IMG/VR virus record: IMGVR_UViG_3300032047_000043
Span: 1-37,950 of that record
DNA from: a virus
Direction: 5' to 3' (one strand)
DNA: 37,950 bases
Positions 7,511 to 16,700 of the stretch are shown in pieces. The notes below the pieces were generated by a model. It made no database searches. It was not told the origin of the DNA and was given only the letters and a program-made list of their open reading frames with translations. The position numbers and the translations under genes are program-made. Numbering within the stretch: position 1 is the stretch's first letter; each line of letters begins with the position of its first letter.

Positions 7511-7767
7511 TACTTACGATGCCTCCTAGTTTTTCTTGCAATTGCTTTAGGTTGTTTGCTGTGTTGTTTACCAGCCTTAGTGTCTTTGCGCTTCTTAGCT
7601 GACGTTGCGGCATACTCTTTAGAGCTTAGAGCCTGTCTAGCTTTTTTAGGTAAGTAACGCTCGCCTGTAGCCTTAGCGCCTTGAGTACTTGGCTTGCCAG
7701 ATTTAGTTCCCCAATCTTCTTTAGTCCATTTTTTTAAAGACTTCTGAGACTTCTTTAACCCAGCCAT
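7510..7767 (-). CDS. DUF5872-like lysine-rich protein
   Basis: 85-aa basic protein matching the small phage family I recall as DUF5872: KKWTKEDWGTKSGKPSTQG, then GERYLPKKARQALSSKEYA, then KRKDTKAGKQHSKQP. The function is unknown. The density of Lys/Arg and the TKSGKPS-type motifs suggest binding to DNA or RNA. It is coupled by TAATG overlaps on both sides to other small basic genes. Confidence 0.78.
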   Translation of the reverse strand: MAGLKKSQKSLKKWTKEDWGTKSGKPSTQGAKATGERYLPKKARQALSSKEYAATSAKKRKDTKAGKQHSKQPKAIARKTRRHRK

Positions 7768-7910
7768 TATTTGTGAACCTTTTGAACTGCAAAGTTTGCT
7801 TCAAGAGAAGCTCCTTTATGCTTAACAAACTTACCTTTATGTTTCATAAGCTTCATGCTTCCATCTTCTTGCTTCATCCAATGAAAACCTGCTGGTGCTT
7901 TAACCTTCAT
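7767..7910 (-). CDS. 47-aa basic phage protein
   Basis: Short gene from ATG (7908-7910) to TAA (7767-7769), reading MKVKAPAGFHWMKQEDGSMK at the start and ending NFAVQKVHK. The APAGFHWMK...KHKGASLEANF pattern recurs in small proteins of marine phages. Its ATG overlaps the upstream 84-aa gene (ATGA-type), and its stop overlaps the DUF5872-like start (TAATG). This exact fit and the marked lysine content match its neighbours. Function unknown. Confidence 0.75.
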   Translation of the reverse strand: MKVKAPAGFHWMKQEDGSMKLMKHKGKFVKHKGASLEANFAVQKVHK

Positions 7911-8161
7911 GACTTATAACCTCCGCCTTTAGCTTTATATTCTTTAGCAAGCATCTGAGCTTTTCGTGCAGACCATTGGCCTGAACTGCCGCCTTTATTA
8001 CCAGCCTTTATTTTGTTAAATAAATTCTTACGCATAGTAGGCTTAGTATAATTACCAGCTTTGTTTACTGTTGAACCTGCGTTTTTTCTAACCCTAGTAG
8101 TCGGCTTCTTTTTAGGCGGCCTTCCTACTTTAGAGCCATAAGTTCCTTTACCTTGTGGCAT
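7907..8161 (-). CDS. 84-aa lysine/glycine-rich phage protein
   Basis: Basic protein starting MPQGKGTYGSKVGRPPKKK, which contains an AT-hook-like core (GRPPKKK, residues 13-19), and ending WSARKAQMLAKEYKAKGGGY. The same start and end motifs recur in marine phage genomes, from memory. AT-hook cores bind the minor groove of AT-rich DNA, so binding to this AT-rich phage genome is a plausible inference. It follows the coiled-coil membrane protein by 10 nt and overlaps the 47-aa gene by 4 nt. Confidence 0.78.
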   Translation of the reverse strand: MPQGKGTYGSKVGRPPKKKPTTRVRKNAGSTVNKAGNYTKPTMRKNLFNKIKAGNKGGSSGQWSARKAQMLAKEYKAKGGGYKS

Positions 8162-8171
8162 AAATTTTCTC

Positions 8172-8555
8172 CTACAACAATGGATTGCTTGGTTTACTAT
8201 TTATTTTCTCGACTCGACCTTCAAGACTTTTAAGCTCTTCACCCAACCCTTTAACTTCTGTTTCAAGCACTCGTATATCTGCTTTAATTTTGCTTGTGTT
8301 CGGGACAACAATCCCTTTAATTTTTTCGGCATTGCTTTCAATTTGTCCCCGAAGTTCTTGAATTTCTGTACCAATGTGTCCAATATCATTGTCTTCTATC
8401 CTCGTTTCTAGTTTAGTTAATCGGGCTTCCAGATGAGTAGCATCTGTAGAAGCTTCCAGTGTAGATACTTTTTCAGTTAATGTGCCATAGCCAACTGCCG
8501 CACCGCCTATTGAACTTGCTATGCCTATCCATAAGGCTACGTCTTGCGCTTTCAT
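8172..8555 (-). CDS. Membrane-anchored coiled-coil protein
   Basis: 127-aa protein with one N-terminal membrane span (about residues 6-26, VALWIGIASSIGGAAVGYG). A long heptad-patterned helix follows (about 30-118, including VSTLEAS, LTKLETRIE, VLETEVKGLGEELKSLEGRVEKI). The layout is that of a signal-anchored coiled-coil protein. The closest functional idea is a spanin-like or holin-accessory role near the lysis genes, but no lipoprotein partner or proline-rich tail is seen. It is coupled to the upstream gene by an ATGA overlap. Confidence 0.7.
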   Translation of the reverse strand: MKAQDVALWIGIASSIGGAAVGYGTLTEKVSTLEASTDATHLEARLTKLETRIEDNDIGHIGTEIQELRGQIESNAEKIKGIVVPNTSKIKADIRVLETEVKGLGEELKSLEGRVEKINSKPSNPLL

Positions 8556-9373
8556 GGTTGTTCTCCTATTGGTTGTGGTCTAGTTACCATCTCTGGGTAT
8601 ATTGGGTTGTTTGCATACATATTATACATAGCACTTTCGACACCTACGCTACTCTCCATCCACTGAAGGTTAAGCTGTGTGGGCATCAAGGCATCTATAG
8701 AGACTGAAGTGTTGGTAAAGAAGTCCATGATAGTGTTAGTGTTCATAAATGAAGCAGCTATGGTGTCTATGACGAATGAGTCTTGAGCATACCCTTCAAT
8801 CATGTTCTTGGTCATACTCGCCTCAAGCATACCATCAATGCTGGTGTTGAACTGCTGACGACTAGACTCTTTAATAGCCCGTAAATCATTCTCAGTTGCA
8901 TAAGCCTCTGCATTAATCTTAGTCTGCTGGTCACCATCAACAATCATCTCAGCTATACTTGTAACAGCCGCTATCTCGCTCGCTGCTTCTATCAGGTTCT
9001 CTTTCTCCTCCTCATAAGTACCCTGCTCTACGTCAATCATATCGTTTAGTAGAACGGCTGTGAGAGCCTCTGGTGTACTGTTTGCTAAACCATCAGCATA
9101 GGCTTGGTTGAATATGTCCATCTGTTCTGCGGTAAGCTCGTAGCTAGTTCCATCATCGTTGTTGTAGATAATAGTGTTACCATCAAGCATAGACTGAGTA
9201 GTCCATTGGATGTATTCCTGCATCTCACTGTTTATCACAGTCCTTATCATTGACGTACTTTCGCTTAAATGGGTCATATCGAAGTCGTTTTCCCCCGCAC
9301 TTGTCAGACTTGATAACGACAGGGCGATCAGGGACGTACTCAGGGTTTTGGCTATAGTATTCAAGGGCTTCAT
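8552..9373 (-). CDS. Secreted protein of unknown function (signal peptide)
   Basis: 273-aa protein with a Sec-type signal peptide: hydrophobic STSLIALSLSSLTSA ending at about residue 26, before GENDFD. The mature part is acidic and helical, with few cysteines. ATG 9373 has AAGGA 10 nt upstream (9384-9388). An alternative TTG at 9364 has AGGAG (9374-9378) 9 nt upstream; either way the signal peptide is kept. The start lies 149 nt inside the 3' end of the upstream secreted protein in a different frame, so the signal peptide is encoded entirely within that gene. It could be a lysis accessory, a periplasmic exclusion factor or a virion component. The family is unknown. Confidence 0.7.
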   Translation of the reverse strand: MKPLNTIAKTLSTSLIALSLSSLTSAGENDFDMTHLSESTSMIRTVINSEMQEYIQWTTQSMLDGNTIIYNNDDGTSYELTAEQMDIFNQAYADGLANSTPEALTAVLLNDMIDVEQGTYEEEKENLIEAASEIAAVTSIAEMIVDGDQQTKINAEAYATENDLRAIKESSRQQFNTSIDGMLEASMTKNMIEGYAQDSFVIDTIAASFMNTNTIMDFFTNTSVSIDALMPTQLNLQWMESSVGVESAMYNMYANNPIYPEMVTRPQPIGEQP

Positions 9374-9797
9374 CTCCTATTTTTCCTTTAATGGGACAGG
9401 GCGTTTGTGCATTTCTCATAGCCCACCATACTCGATTGTCCTGACAAAGAACACTCGTGGCAGCTACTTTTAAACCTAATAGTGAAAGCTGACGACTTAA
9501 TTTTAATCGCTCACAGTTCTCATCAACCTTCATCTTAGACGTACTGATCCCTATCTGTAGGGTCTGAACGCCTGATCCTGACGTAACAATACAAGTATCT
9601 GCTTGATATGTCGGGGTTGCTGGAGCTACCGCTGTAGTCACAGGCATACCTTCTTGATTCACTGTAGTTTCTGTTGTAGTTGTTATAGTTTCTGCTTGTT
9701 GATTAGTTCCAAAGTCCCCTACAGTTGCTTCGCTTCCGCTACTGTGCGTGTACGGACTTATAAGAATTAAAATTACTAATGCTATTAGTCTTTTCAT
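9225..9797 (-). CDS. Cysteine-containing secreted protein
   Basis: 190-aa protein with a clear Sec signal peptide (MKRLIALVILILISPYTHSS). A Thr-rich linker (about residues 33-65) leads to a domain with six cysteines, which suggests disulfides in the periplasm or virion. The CQDNRVWWAMRNAQTPCP segment followed by GKIGDEA is a pattern I have seen in unnamed marine phage proteins. No lipobox is present, so it is not an outer-membrane lipoprotein. It overlaps the 104-aa gene upstream by 59 nt and the next secreted protein by 149 nt. Its place beside holin and endolysin hints at a lysis or envelope role, but no function can be assigned. Confidence 0.75.
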   Translation of the reverse strand: MKRLIALVILILISPYTHSSGSEATVGDFGTNQQAETITTTTETTVNQEGMPVTTAVAPATPTYQADTCIVTSGSGVQTLQIGISTSKMKVDENCERLKLSRQLSLLGLKVAATSVLCQDNRVWWAMRNAQTPCPIKGKIGDEALEYYSQNPEYVPDRPVVIKSDKCGGKRLRYDPFKRKYVNDKDCDKQ

Positions 9798-10053
9798 TTA
9801 CTACCAACTCTTCTATTTTCATTACCCAAGTTTTAGGAATAGTTACAAAAGCTCCACCTTCTTCTAGTTCTTCAGCTACTATCCTAGATCTCATTACTAT
9901 TACTTTATCATCGCTGTTATATATTAACCAACCAACCTCTTGACATATAGCACATTCGTGCTTTAAAATATCTTCAATGTCTGTCCAAGCTCCATCGGAA
10001 TCTTGGGCATCTTCCCAAGTTAATCTAACCATAGGAATATTTTCCATATCCAT
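9739..10053 (-). CDS. Conserved phage protein of unknown function (104 aa)
   Basis: 104-aa acidic protein with a compact core: AWTDIEDILKHECAICQEVG, then WLIYNSDDKVIVMRSRI, then FVTIPKTWVMKIEEL. The pattern suggests a small beta-rich fold and recurs in phages, from memory, without a known role. The start ATG 10053 has an AGGA within the last codons of the holin gene, 6 nt upstream, so translation is coupled to the holin. Its 3' end overlaps the secreted protein start by 59 nt. Confidence 0.75.
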   Translation of the reverse strand: MDMENIPMVRLTWEDAQDSDGAWTDIEDILKHECAICQEVGWLIYNSDDKVIVMRSRIVAEELEEGGAFVTIPKTWVMKIEELVVNEKTNSISNFNSYKSVHAQ

Positions 10054-10056
10054 ATA

Positions 10057-10434
10057 TTATTTCCTCATATTCATTAAACTTTTAGCGCCTCTTATTCCAA
10101 AGCTACTTGAGATAGCTATAAATAAAAGATACTGATACCATTCTGGCAAATCATTTAAAGCCGCAAAAGCTAAAGTAACTCTTTCAATTACAGCAACGTC
10201 ATTGGCCGCTATTGCATAGCCAATCATAAAGATAGGCACAGAAAGCACAATAGTCCAGAACTCATCCTTCCAAGAATTAGCAGACGCATCAGCCATCTTA
10301 GATTCCCAATCAGCGTTGTTTTCTATAACAGCTAGTTTAGCTTTGTGCTTAGCCTGCTTTTCTTCTTTCTTGTTATTTAAATGCGAGCCTACTAAGTTTG
10401 CAACTGGAGCAATCAGTGATGTAAAATTAAACAT
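10057..10434 (-). CDS. Holin, GTA-holin-like
   Basis: 125-aa membrane protein resembling the three-helix GTA-type holin family. An N-terminal stretch (FTSLIAPVANLVGSHL) is followed by a charged, Lys-rich region, the marker WKDEFWTIVLSVPIFMIGYA (spanning about residues 55-74), and a C-terminal span YQYLLFIAISSSFGIRG (about 100-116). Holins open the inner membrane to release endolysin at a set time. It starts directly after the endolysin stop (TAATATG), so the order endolysin-holin forms a lysis cassette. The exact family name is from memory; the lysis role rests on topology and location. Confidence 0.78.
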   Translation of the reverse strand: MFNFTSLIAPVANLVGSHLNNKKEEKQAKHKAKLAVIENNADWESKMADASANSWKDEFWTIVLSVPIFMIGYAIAANDVAVIERVTLAFAALNDLPEWYQYLLFIAISSSFGIRGAKSLMNMRK

Positions 10435-10435
10435 A

Positions 10436-10786
10436 TTAGTAACACCATATCACAGGAGTAGTTTCTCTAATGTCTACATGAACAAATGACTTAGCTACTC
10501 CTATCCCATTAAAGCCTAACTTCAAAGCTTCTTCAATTATTGTTCTTCGCTGACCACCGCCAGAGACTTTGATGTCTGCGGCAATGCCTTGAGCATGAGT
10601 GCCTGCTTTAGACTTGCGCTTTTCAATGCTATGATTAGGACTACGATAGCCAGAAGTAACAGTGAACGAAAACCCACACGCCTCCCTAAGCTCGTCAAGC
10701 CTGTGTATAAACTCTTCACTTATATTATTTTCTCCTGTCTCTTGACAATTAAACTCATCTATGCTAAAATATTTAAACTTAGGCAT
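10436..10786 (-). CDS. Endolysin, M15-type peptidase (L,D-/D-carboxypeptidase fold)
   Basis: 116-aa peptidoglycan peptidase of the M15_3 type. SGYRS (residues 45-49), the zinc ligands H64 and D71 in THAQGIAADI, and H103-x-D105 in FVHVDIR match the H...D...HxD zinc site. It would cut peptide stems of peptidoglycan at lysis. There is no signal peptide, so it relies on the holin. I chose ATG at 10786 because GAAGGAGG (10795-10802) lies 8 nt upstream; a TTG one codon earlier is not needed. The start overlaps the giant protein stop by 8 nt, so the ribosome-binding site is inside that gene. Confidence 0.92.
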   Translation of the reverse strand: MPKFKYFSIDEFNCQETGENNISEEFIHRLDELREACGFSFTVTSGYRSPNHSIEKRKSKAGTHAQGIAADIKVSGGGQRRTIIEEALKLGFNGIGVAKSFVHVDIRETTPVIWCY

Positions 10787-13700
10787 CAATCAAACCTCCT
10801 TCATAAAACATCCGCAACCCTTGCCGCACAGCGTTTTCCATCTCTGGCGTTATATCCATAACATACATAGGCTCAGTTGCTAATACTTCATTGCCGTCTA
10901 TAGCAACGCCAACTTCTTCTACATTTACTTTTGAATTGTATTTACTACCAAGCTTCTTGAACTGCTTTAAGAACTTAGTATCATACTTTTCACCTAAGCC
11001 TGTTTGTTGATTCCCCATTTCATCTGAGTATCTTGCAGCTTGAGACTTGCCTGTAGTTAAAGCAATGCGTTTGTTTCCATGTTCAACAGCTTCAATAAGA
11101 GCTTTGCTTAGAGTTAATCGAGGCCAGCTATTTTTAAACGGGGCATCAGCAACAGCATCATTCGTTTCAAAAGTAGAATCATAAAGTGAATATTTTTTGT
11201 AAATATCTCGTACTTTTGCGCTTGTTTCTTCTCCCAACTCTTTTATAAAGTCTACGTTTAACTCAGCAATTTTTGAGTTAAGCATCCGAATAAGTCTATT
11301 AGATCGTTTATCACTTATTGCTTTGTTTAATCTTTGTTCAAGATTTAATTCTTTAATTTTATTTTCCATAAATTTATCAGAAAATATTTTAATTTCTTTT
11401 GCAGGTACGCCTTCTTCTAATAAATTGTTTATTATAGAACTACCATAATCAGAAAATTCTTCAGCTTGTTCATCTAATTCTTCAAGATCATCGTAGTATT
11501 TTTTTACTTCTTTTAAATAACCATCGTAAAATTTCATTGATTCTGTCATAAAGATTTTTTCTTTTTCTTCTTTATTATAAGGAAGGGGCTTATCTATTTT
11601 AGTATACCCGTGCTTGCCGCCTTGTTTATGATAATCAGATTGTATCTCTTCTATTAACATAGTTGTCTTATCAAAATTGTCGCCACTTAAACCGTCAGTA
11701 ACCCTAATATGCGCTATAATATTATCAATTGACTCGTTAGTGTACTCAAGAACAGCACCAAAATGCTCATGTTCTGCATGAGAAATATTATCTAACATAG
11801 GGTTGCCTGTGTTTTTTGGAGTACGCAGTGCAATAACTCTGTAATTAGAAGGCTCATAGCCAGCTTTAGCAGCTAATGTATAATCTGAAAACTCAGCCGC
11901 AAAGGTATACTTGCCCTTTGACTTTTCGCCTATGTCTTTTTTAGCTACTCTAGCCATCTTATTTAAATACATTTTTCTTAACGGCTCAACATATTTACCG
12001 TCATCAAAACCTATTTCGCCTGAGTTAATTTTTCTTAACACCTCTGGAGATAAAACGCTTTGAATAAACTCTGTATCAAAAGCATACAAACCATGATCAT
12101 CAACAGCTTCGTTAAAAGAAAGCTCATCAAAGCCTTGCTCTTCTAGCGTCAATCCTTTTTTACCTCTAAGAGTATTTAACTCAATTTTATTATTAGAAAC
12201 AATTTGTTGAACTTCTTCTTTTGTTGTACTAGGCAAACCTTTTAGTTCTTTCTGTACGCCTGTAAAAACCAATTCTTCATCAGTTACTCTGCCCTTGTCG
12301 CCTTTTTTTAAATCTTGCAGAAACGAATTGCCCGTACCTTTTTCACGAGTGAGATTCAATGATGCCTTTTCTAAAGGGCTATAAAAACCTTCTGCCATAC
12401 GAGGAGCTAATTTTGCAGCAATCTTGCCGCCTATGTTTACTTTAGATCTGTCGTTGTCTTGAAGCTCATCTAACTCTCCTACATATATTTTGCTCTTATA
12501 GTCGTTAGTAGGTATTTTAATTTTACCCATAAGAGTTCTAAGTTTAGTGTAGTTGTCAGGCAGTGCTGTAGATATGCGCTCACCTATGTTATTAAAGTTA
12601 TAAACATCTGTGACATATACTTTACCATCCTCAACAGCAAGTTGAGCGCCACCTACTGAAAAAGCCGCTTCTTCTGTAGGCGTAATGTCGCCTCGAATCA
12701 TTCTAGCTTGCAGATTGTCTCGCTCTCTTTGCTCTGGATAAGCAACTTGACCCCTAACATTAGACTCTTGTAGATTATAATCACCGTAGTCAATATTAAA
12801 TTTACCTTTGCTTAAAGCATTCTTTGCCGCAAAACGCAACGCTTCAATTACACTCGGGTTGTAATCTGCTTCTGTCTTGTCTTTTTGAAACGGATTAAAG
12901 AAGTCTGCAAAGTTCTTAACTACTTGATTATTTGCCGCTTGTCGTATGCTTGCAATAAAACTTTTTTCTTCAGGCTCTTTATTTTTAGGTACTAATCTTT
13001 CTTTAAGGTTTCTTAAAGCTCTTAAAGTATCTGACGATATGCCTGAATCTTGCCGAAGTTTACGAAGTCTATTAAGCGCTTTTCCTGCCTTATTATTTCT
13101 TCCTTGTTTTTCACGCATTGAAGCAAGAGAGCTAACTACTTTATTTTCTTCAAATGCTTTTTCTTTAGGCAATACAATCTTTTGATCTACATAGATTAAA
13201 TTAGCATCTTTAATATCATTAAGGCCCATTATAGCTTCTATTGTTGTGTCAGCATTTTTAGCTATAGATGTTAAAGTGTCTCCAGCCTCAACTGTATATG
13301 AAGCTTGACCTCCTTCACTATAGCCTCGTCTTGCTTTACTTTCAGATGGAGTCATAAACACAGCTTTTCGGTCTGCTATTAATTTATCAATAACCTGCTC
13401 TGCTTGTTTAAAATCTCTAGCTTGTATTTGAGAGCCTAGTTTATTGTTATGAATATCCATTTTGCCGCCAACATGATCAAGAGTTACAAACTCTCTAGCG
13501 TTTGCTGCAAACAAAGCAGCTTTAGGATATTTAGCATTTTTAGTTATAAAACCAAGGGCTAAGTGAGCTGCCGCATCTCCGATTCCGTCATAGCTTTCGC
13601 TCTTTGGAAACCTATCTCGTTGGCTTCTAGCCCACGACAAAGCTTCGTCAGGAATACCAAGCTTCCTAGCTATAACTGATCCACCTTCAGAGTACATATC

Positions 13701-16700
13701 TCTAGGATCATTTAAATCAAACTTAGCAGCGCTTACGTTTTTAAACTGCTGTGGGTCAAAAGCAATATATGAATAAAACTCTTCGCCTTGAAACGGTGGC
13801 TCTACTTGATTCTTGTATTTAATACCATCAAAACCTAAACCTTTTAAAAAGCTTTGAAAATCTTTTGTTAGTCTTGCATGATCAAGAAGCATTGCAATTT
13901 CGTTTTGAACCTTGTTTGTTCCTTTACTGTTTGCATCTTCTGAAGCTTCAAGAATAAATTTAGATTCAAGGGCAACAGCTCTAAAAGACATTTCATCTAT
14001 TAGATCTATTTCAATACTACTAAGTTCTCTGCCAAGCTCCTCTTCTAGTGCGTTTTCTACTAAGTCATAGTCTTTAGTTAAAAGATTGTCTACGCTCCAA
14101 GATCCCATGTCTGAATTTATAAACAAAGGATTTTTAATATTTAAATAACCCTTTAGTATAGTTACAGGAGGAACATTTTCTTCAAAGCCTTGATTAGTTA
14201 AGTTTTTGTTTTTTTCTACCTCTTCTTTAAACATATCAAACATTTCTTTTTTACTTACTTTTTGCCTGCCTGTTGCGGCTAATGCAAAATTATCTACAGC
14301 ACTATCAAAATTAATTTCTTTTAAAGCTTGATAGTTTGCTTGGCCTTGATTGCCGTAATGGACTCCCATTTCTCTTGGGAAAGCATATGCAATATCATAG
14401 TTATGATTATTAAAACTAGACACGCCTCTAAATACTGGGACTGTAACTTCTGAGTCAGCAATAAATTCGTCCTTAGAAATATTTAAATTTTTATTGATCG
14501 CAACCGCAGCATCACTGCCTCTATCTATTGGAGTTATTTCCGCAGTTTCTTTTATAAACTCAGCCATCTCATCATTTGCATCAGCTTTAACCATTAAATT
14601 AGCTATGTGCTGCTTAGCTGCTTTTTCTGCCCCTTCTTTAGTTAAAGTGTCAGAATACATTTTGTTAATATGTTTACTTACAAACTTAGTAAGAGGCTCA
14701 ATCAACTCTTCTTCTTCTCCTAGATCTAAATCTTTAAACTCAGGACGAAGCAGGTTATCTTTTTTAACTTTTAAATTTTCAAGGGACGCATTAATTGCTC
14801 CAAACATTTCGTAGTTTGGATCTATTTCTTCTGCAAGCTCTGTGAGCAGTTCATTAGACGACACATTTCCTTCAAGAACTGACTTAGTTACAACGTCTAC
14901 ATATTCGTCAAAATCGTATTCGTCAGTAAACATGCTTTGTAAACTTAAAGTATCAAAGTCGTCTGTAGTAACTGGTGCGTCCTGTATTCCTTTAAGGTTT
15001 CCTCCAAGCGTAACAGTTTCATTAATGTCTTCTGCTACATTATTAATAGCTTTAGAATTAAACAAGCCTTCTGTATGCACATTTATTTCTTCAGCCAGTT
15101 TAGAAGATAGTTTTTGCGCTACCTTACCGCCTATATTAAAACCAAAACGCTGAGTTCTTCCTTCATCAAGCTCGTCCATAAAGGCTGTACCAGCTTCTAC
15201 GTTGTAAGGTACGCCTGTTACTTTATTCATTCTTTCATCAGGCTCTGAAGCTGCTCTAGCTATTTCAACTTCGCCACCTTTAGAAAACATTTCTTTGCCT
15301 ACGTTATATTCAAAGTCAGGAACGTACTTGTCAGAAATACCTTTATCAATACTCTTTAAAGTCTTACGGTACTTACGCATTGCGTCCTGACCAAAAAGAG
15401 TTGTGCCTAATCCAACAAGAGGAACTTTGTTTCCAAGCACTTCGGCAGGTCTGCCTCTAGCTATGTCTAACATTTCTCCAGCAAAAGGGCCAAATGGCAT
15501 TGTAAGATAGCCAGCAGGGTTTTGACCGTAAAGAGCTTCCTTTTTAGATCTTGAAAAAGTATCTAAAAATAATCCATTACCGCCCCAACGTGCAATAGCT
15601 CTTAGGTTTTTTTCTGATTCATCTATGTGCCAAGCTTCGCTTTCGCCACGAGAACGCACCCAGTTCATAAACCTAGCTGCCGCAGTCATTGACAAAGCAG
15701 CTCCCATTACTTTAGCACCGTTTCGTTTAGGATCTTTCATTACAGACTTTGCAGCCCCTTTAAGAACAGTATTTGTAAAAGCTGCTGGATAACCTAAGAG
15801 TTGAAATAAAATAGTAGTCTTAGGATTAGAGTAAAGAGTTGGTTTTAAATTAGACATTGCTGTAGGCTGTAAGATTACTCCATCTACGTATCGTGATGCG
15901 CCTCGTGTAAATTCTTTATAGTAATCATCAGATTTTTTTGCTCCGCTATTAATCCAATTTACTCCAGCTTTATAGTCTATGCCTAGTTCATTTAACTCAC
16001 CAATCATTGAATCTATTTTGCCTGTCCTAGCTTTAGATCCGTGAGCAGCTATAGCTTTTAAATTATCTTCAATTAAATTTTTACCTGTAGCATATGAAGA
16101 TATTTGAACAAACTTTGTCCATTGATCTAGTAAATTTAAACGGAAAAACTTATTGCTTACTTCTTGCATTCCTTCATGTATTAAATCATCGCCTGCAAGA
16201 CGATTGCCTATTTGACCTACAGACTGATCCATTGCCTTGCCAAAAGACTGCAACTCTCGCCATACTTCGTTAGTTGTTAAACCGTGTCTATTTTTAAGTT
16301 CTGAGTGTAGGTCATTTGTAATAGTTTTATAAGCTACTTCGGAGGCTTCTTTAAAACCTTTAGCAGTATTTAACACTCCTCCTTTACCAAGATTAATAAG
16401 TATCTCAGTTACACTGCCTACTGTAGCTAATGGAAGCATTGCTAGACGAGTAGCTAACTGATACCCGTCTACTCCTGTTTGTAACGAGTTGCCAAAACGC
16501 TCTACGTTTTCTCCAGTAGTAAGTCTATAAAGATTTACTATTCTTGCTCTATCTGCTGGACTTAAAGTTCTTCCAGCTTTCTGCATTTCAGCTACTATAG
16601 GATTTAACCACTGTGCTTTAAACTCGTCTTCGTTTCTAGCTTTAAATACTTTTACTTTAGCTAAAGACTTACCAGCTTGGAAGTTATAAGTTTCAATAAC

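Noticed and set aside
8201-8389. 62-aa Lys/Leu-rich - strand frame inside the coiled-coil membrane protein gene
   Set aside because: Its basic heptad look comes from the overlapping coiled-coil codons; no upstream ribosome site was seen.
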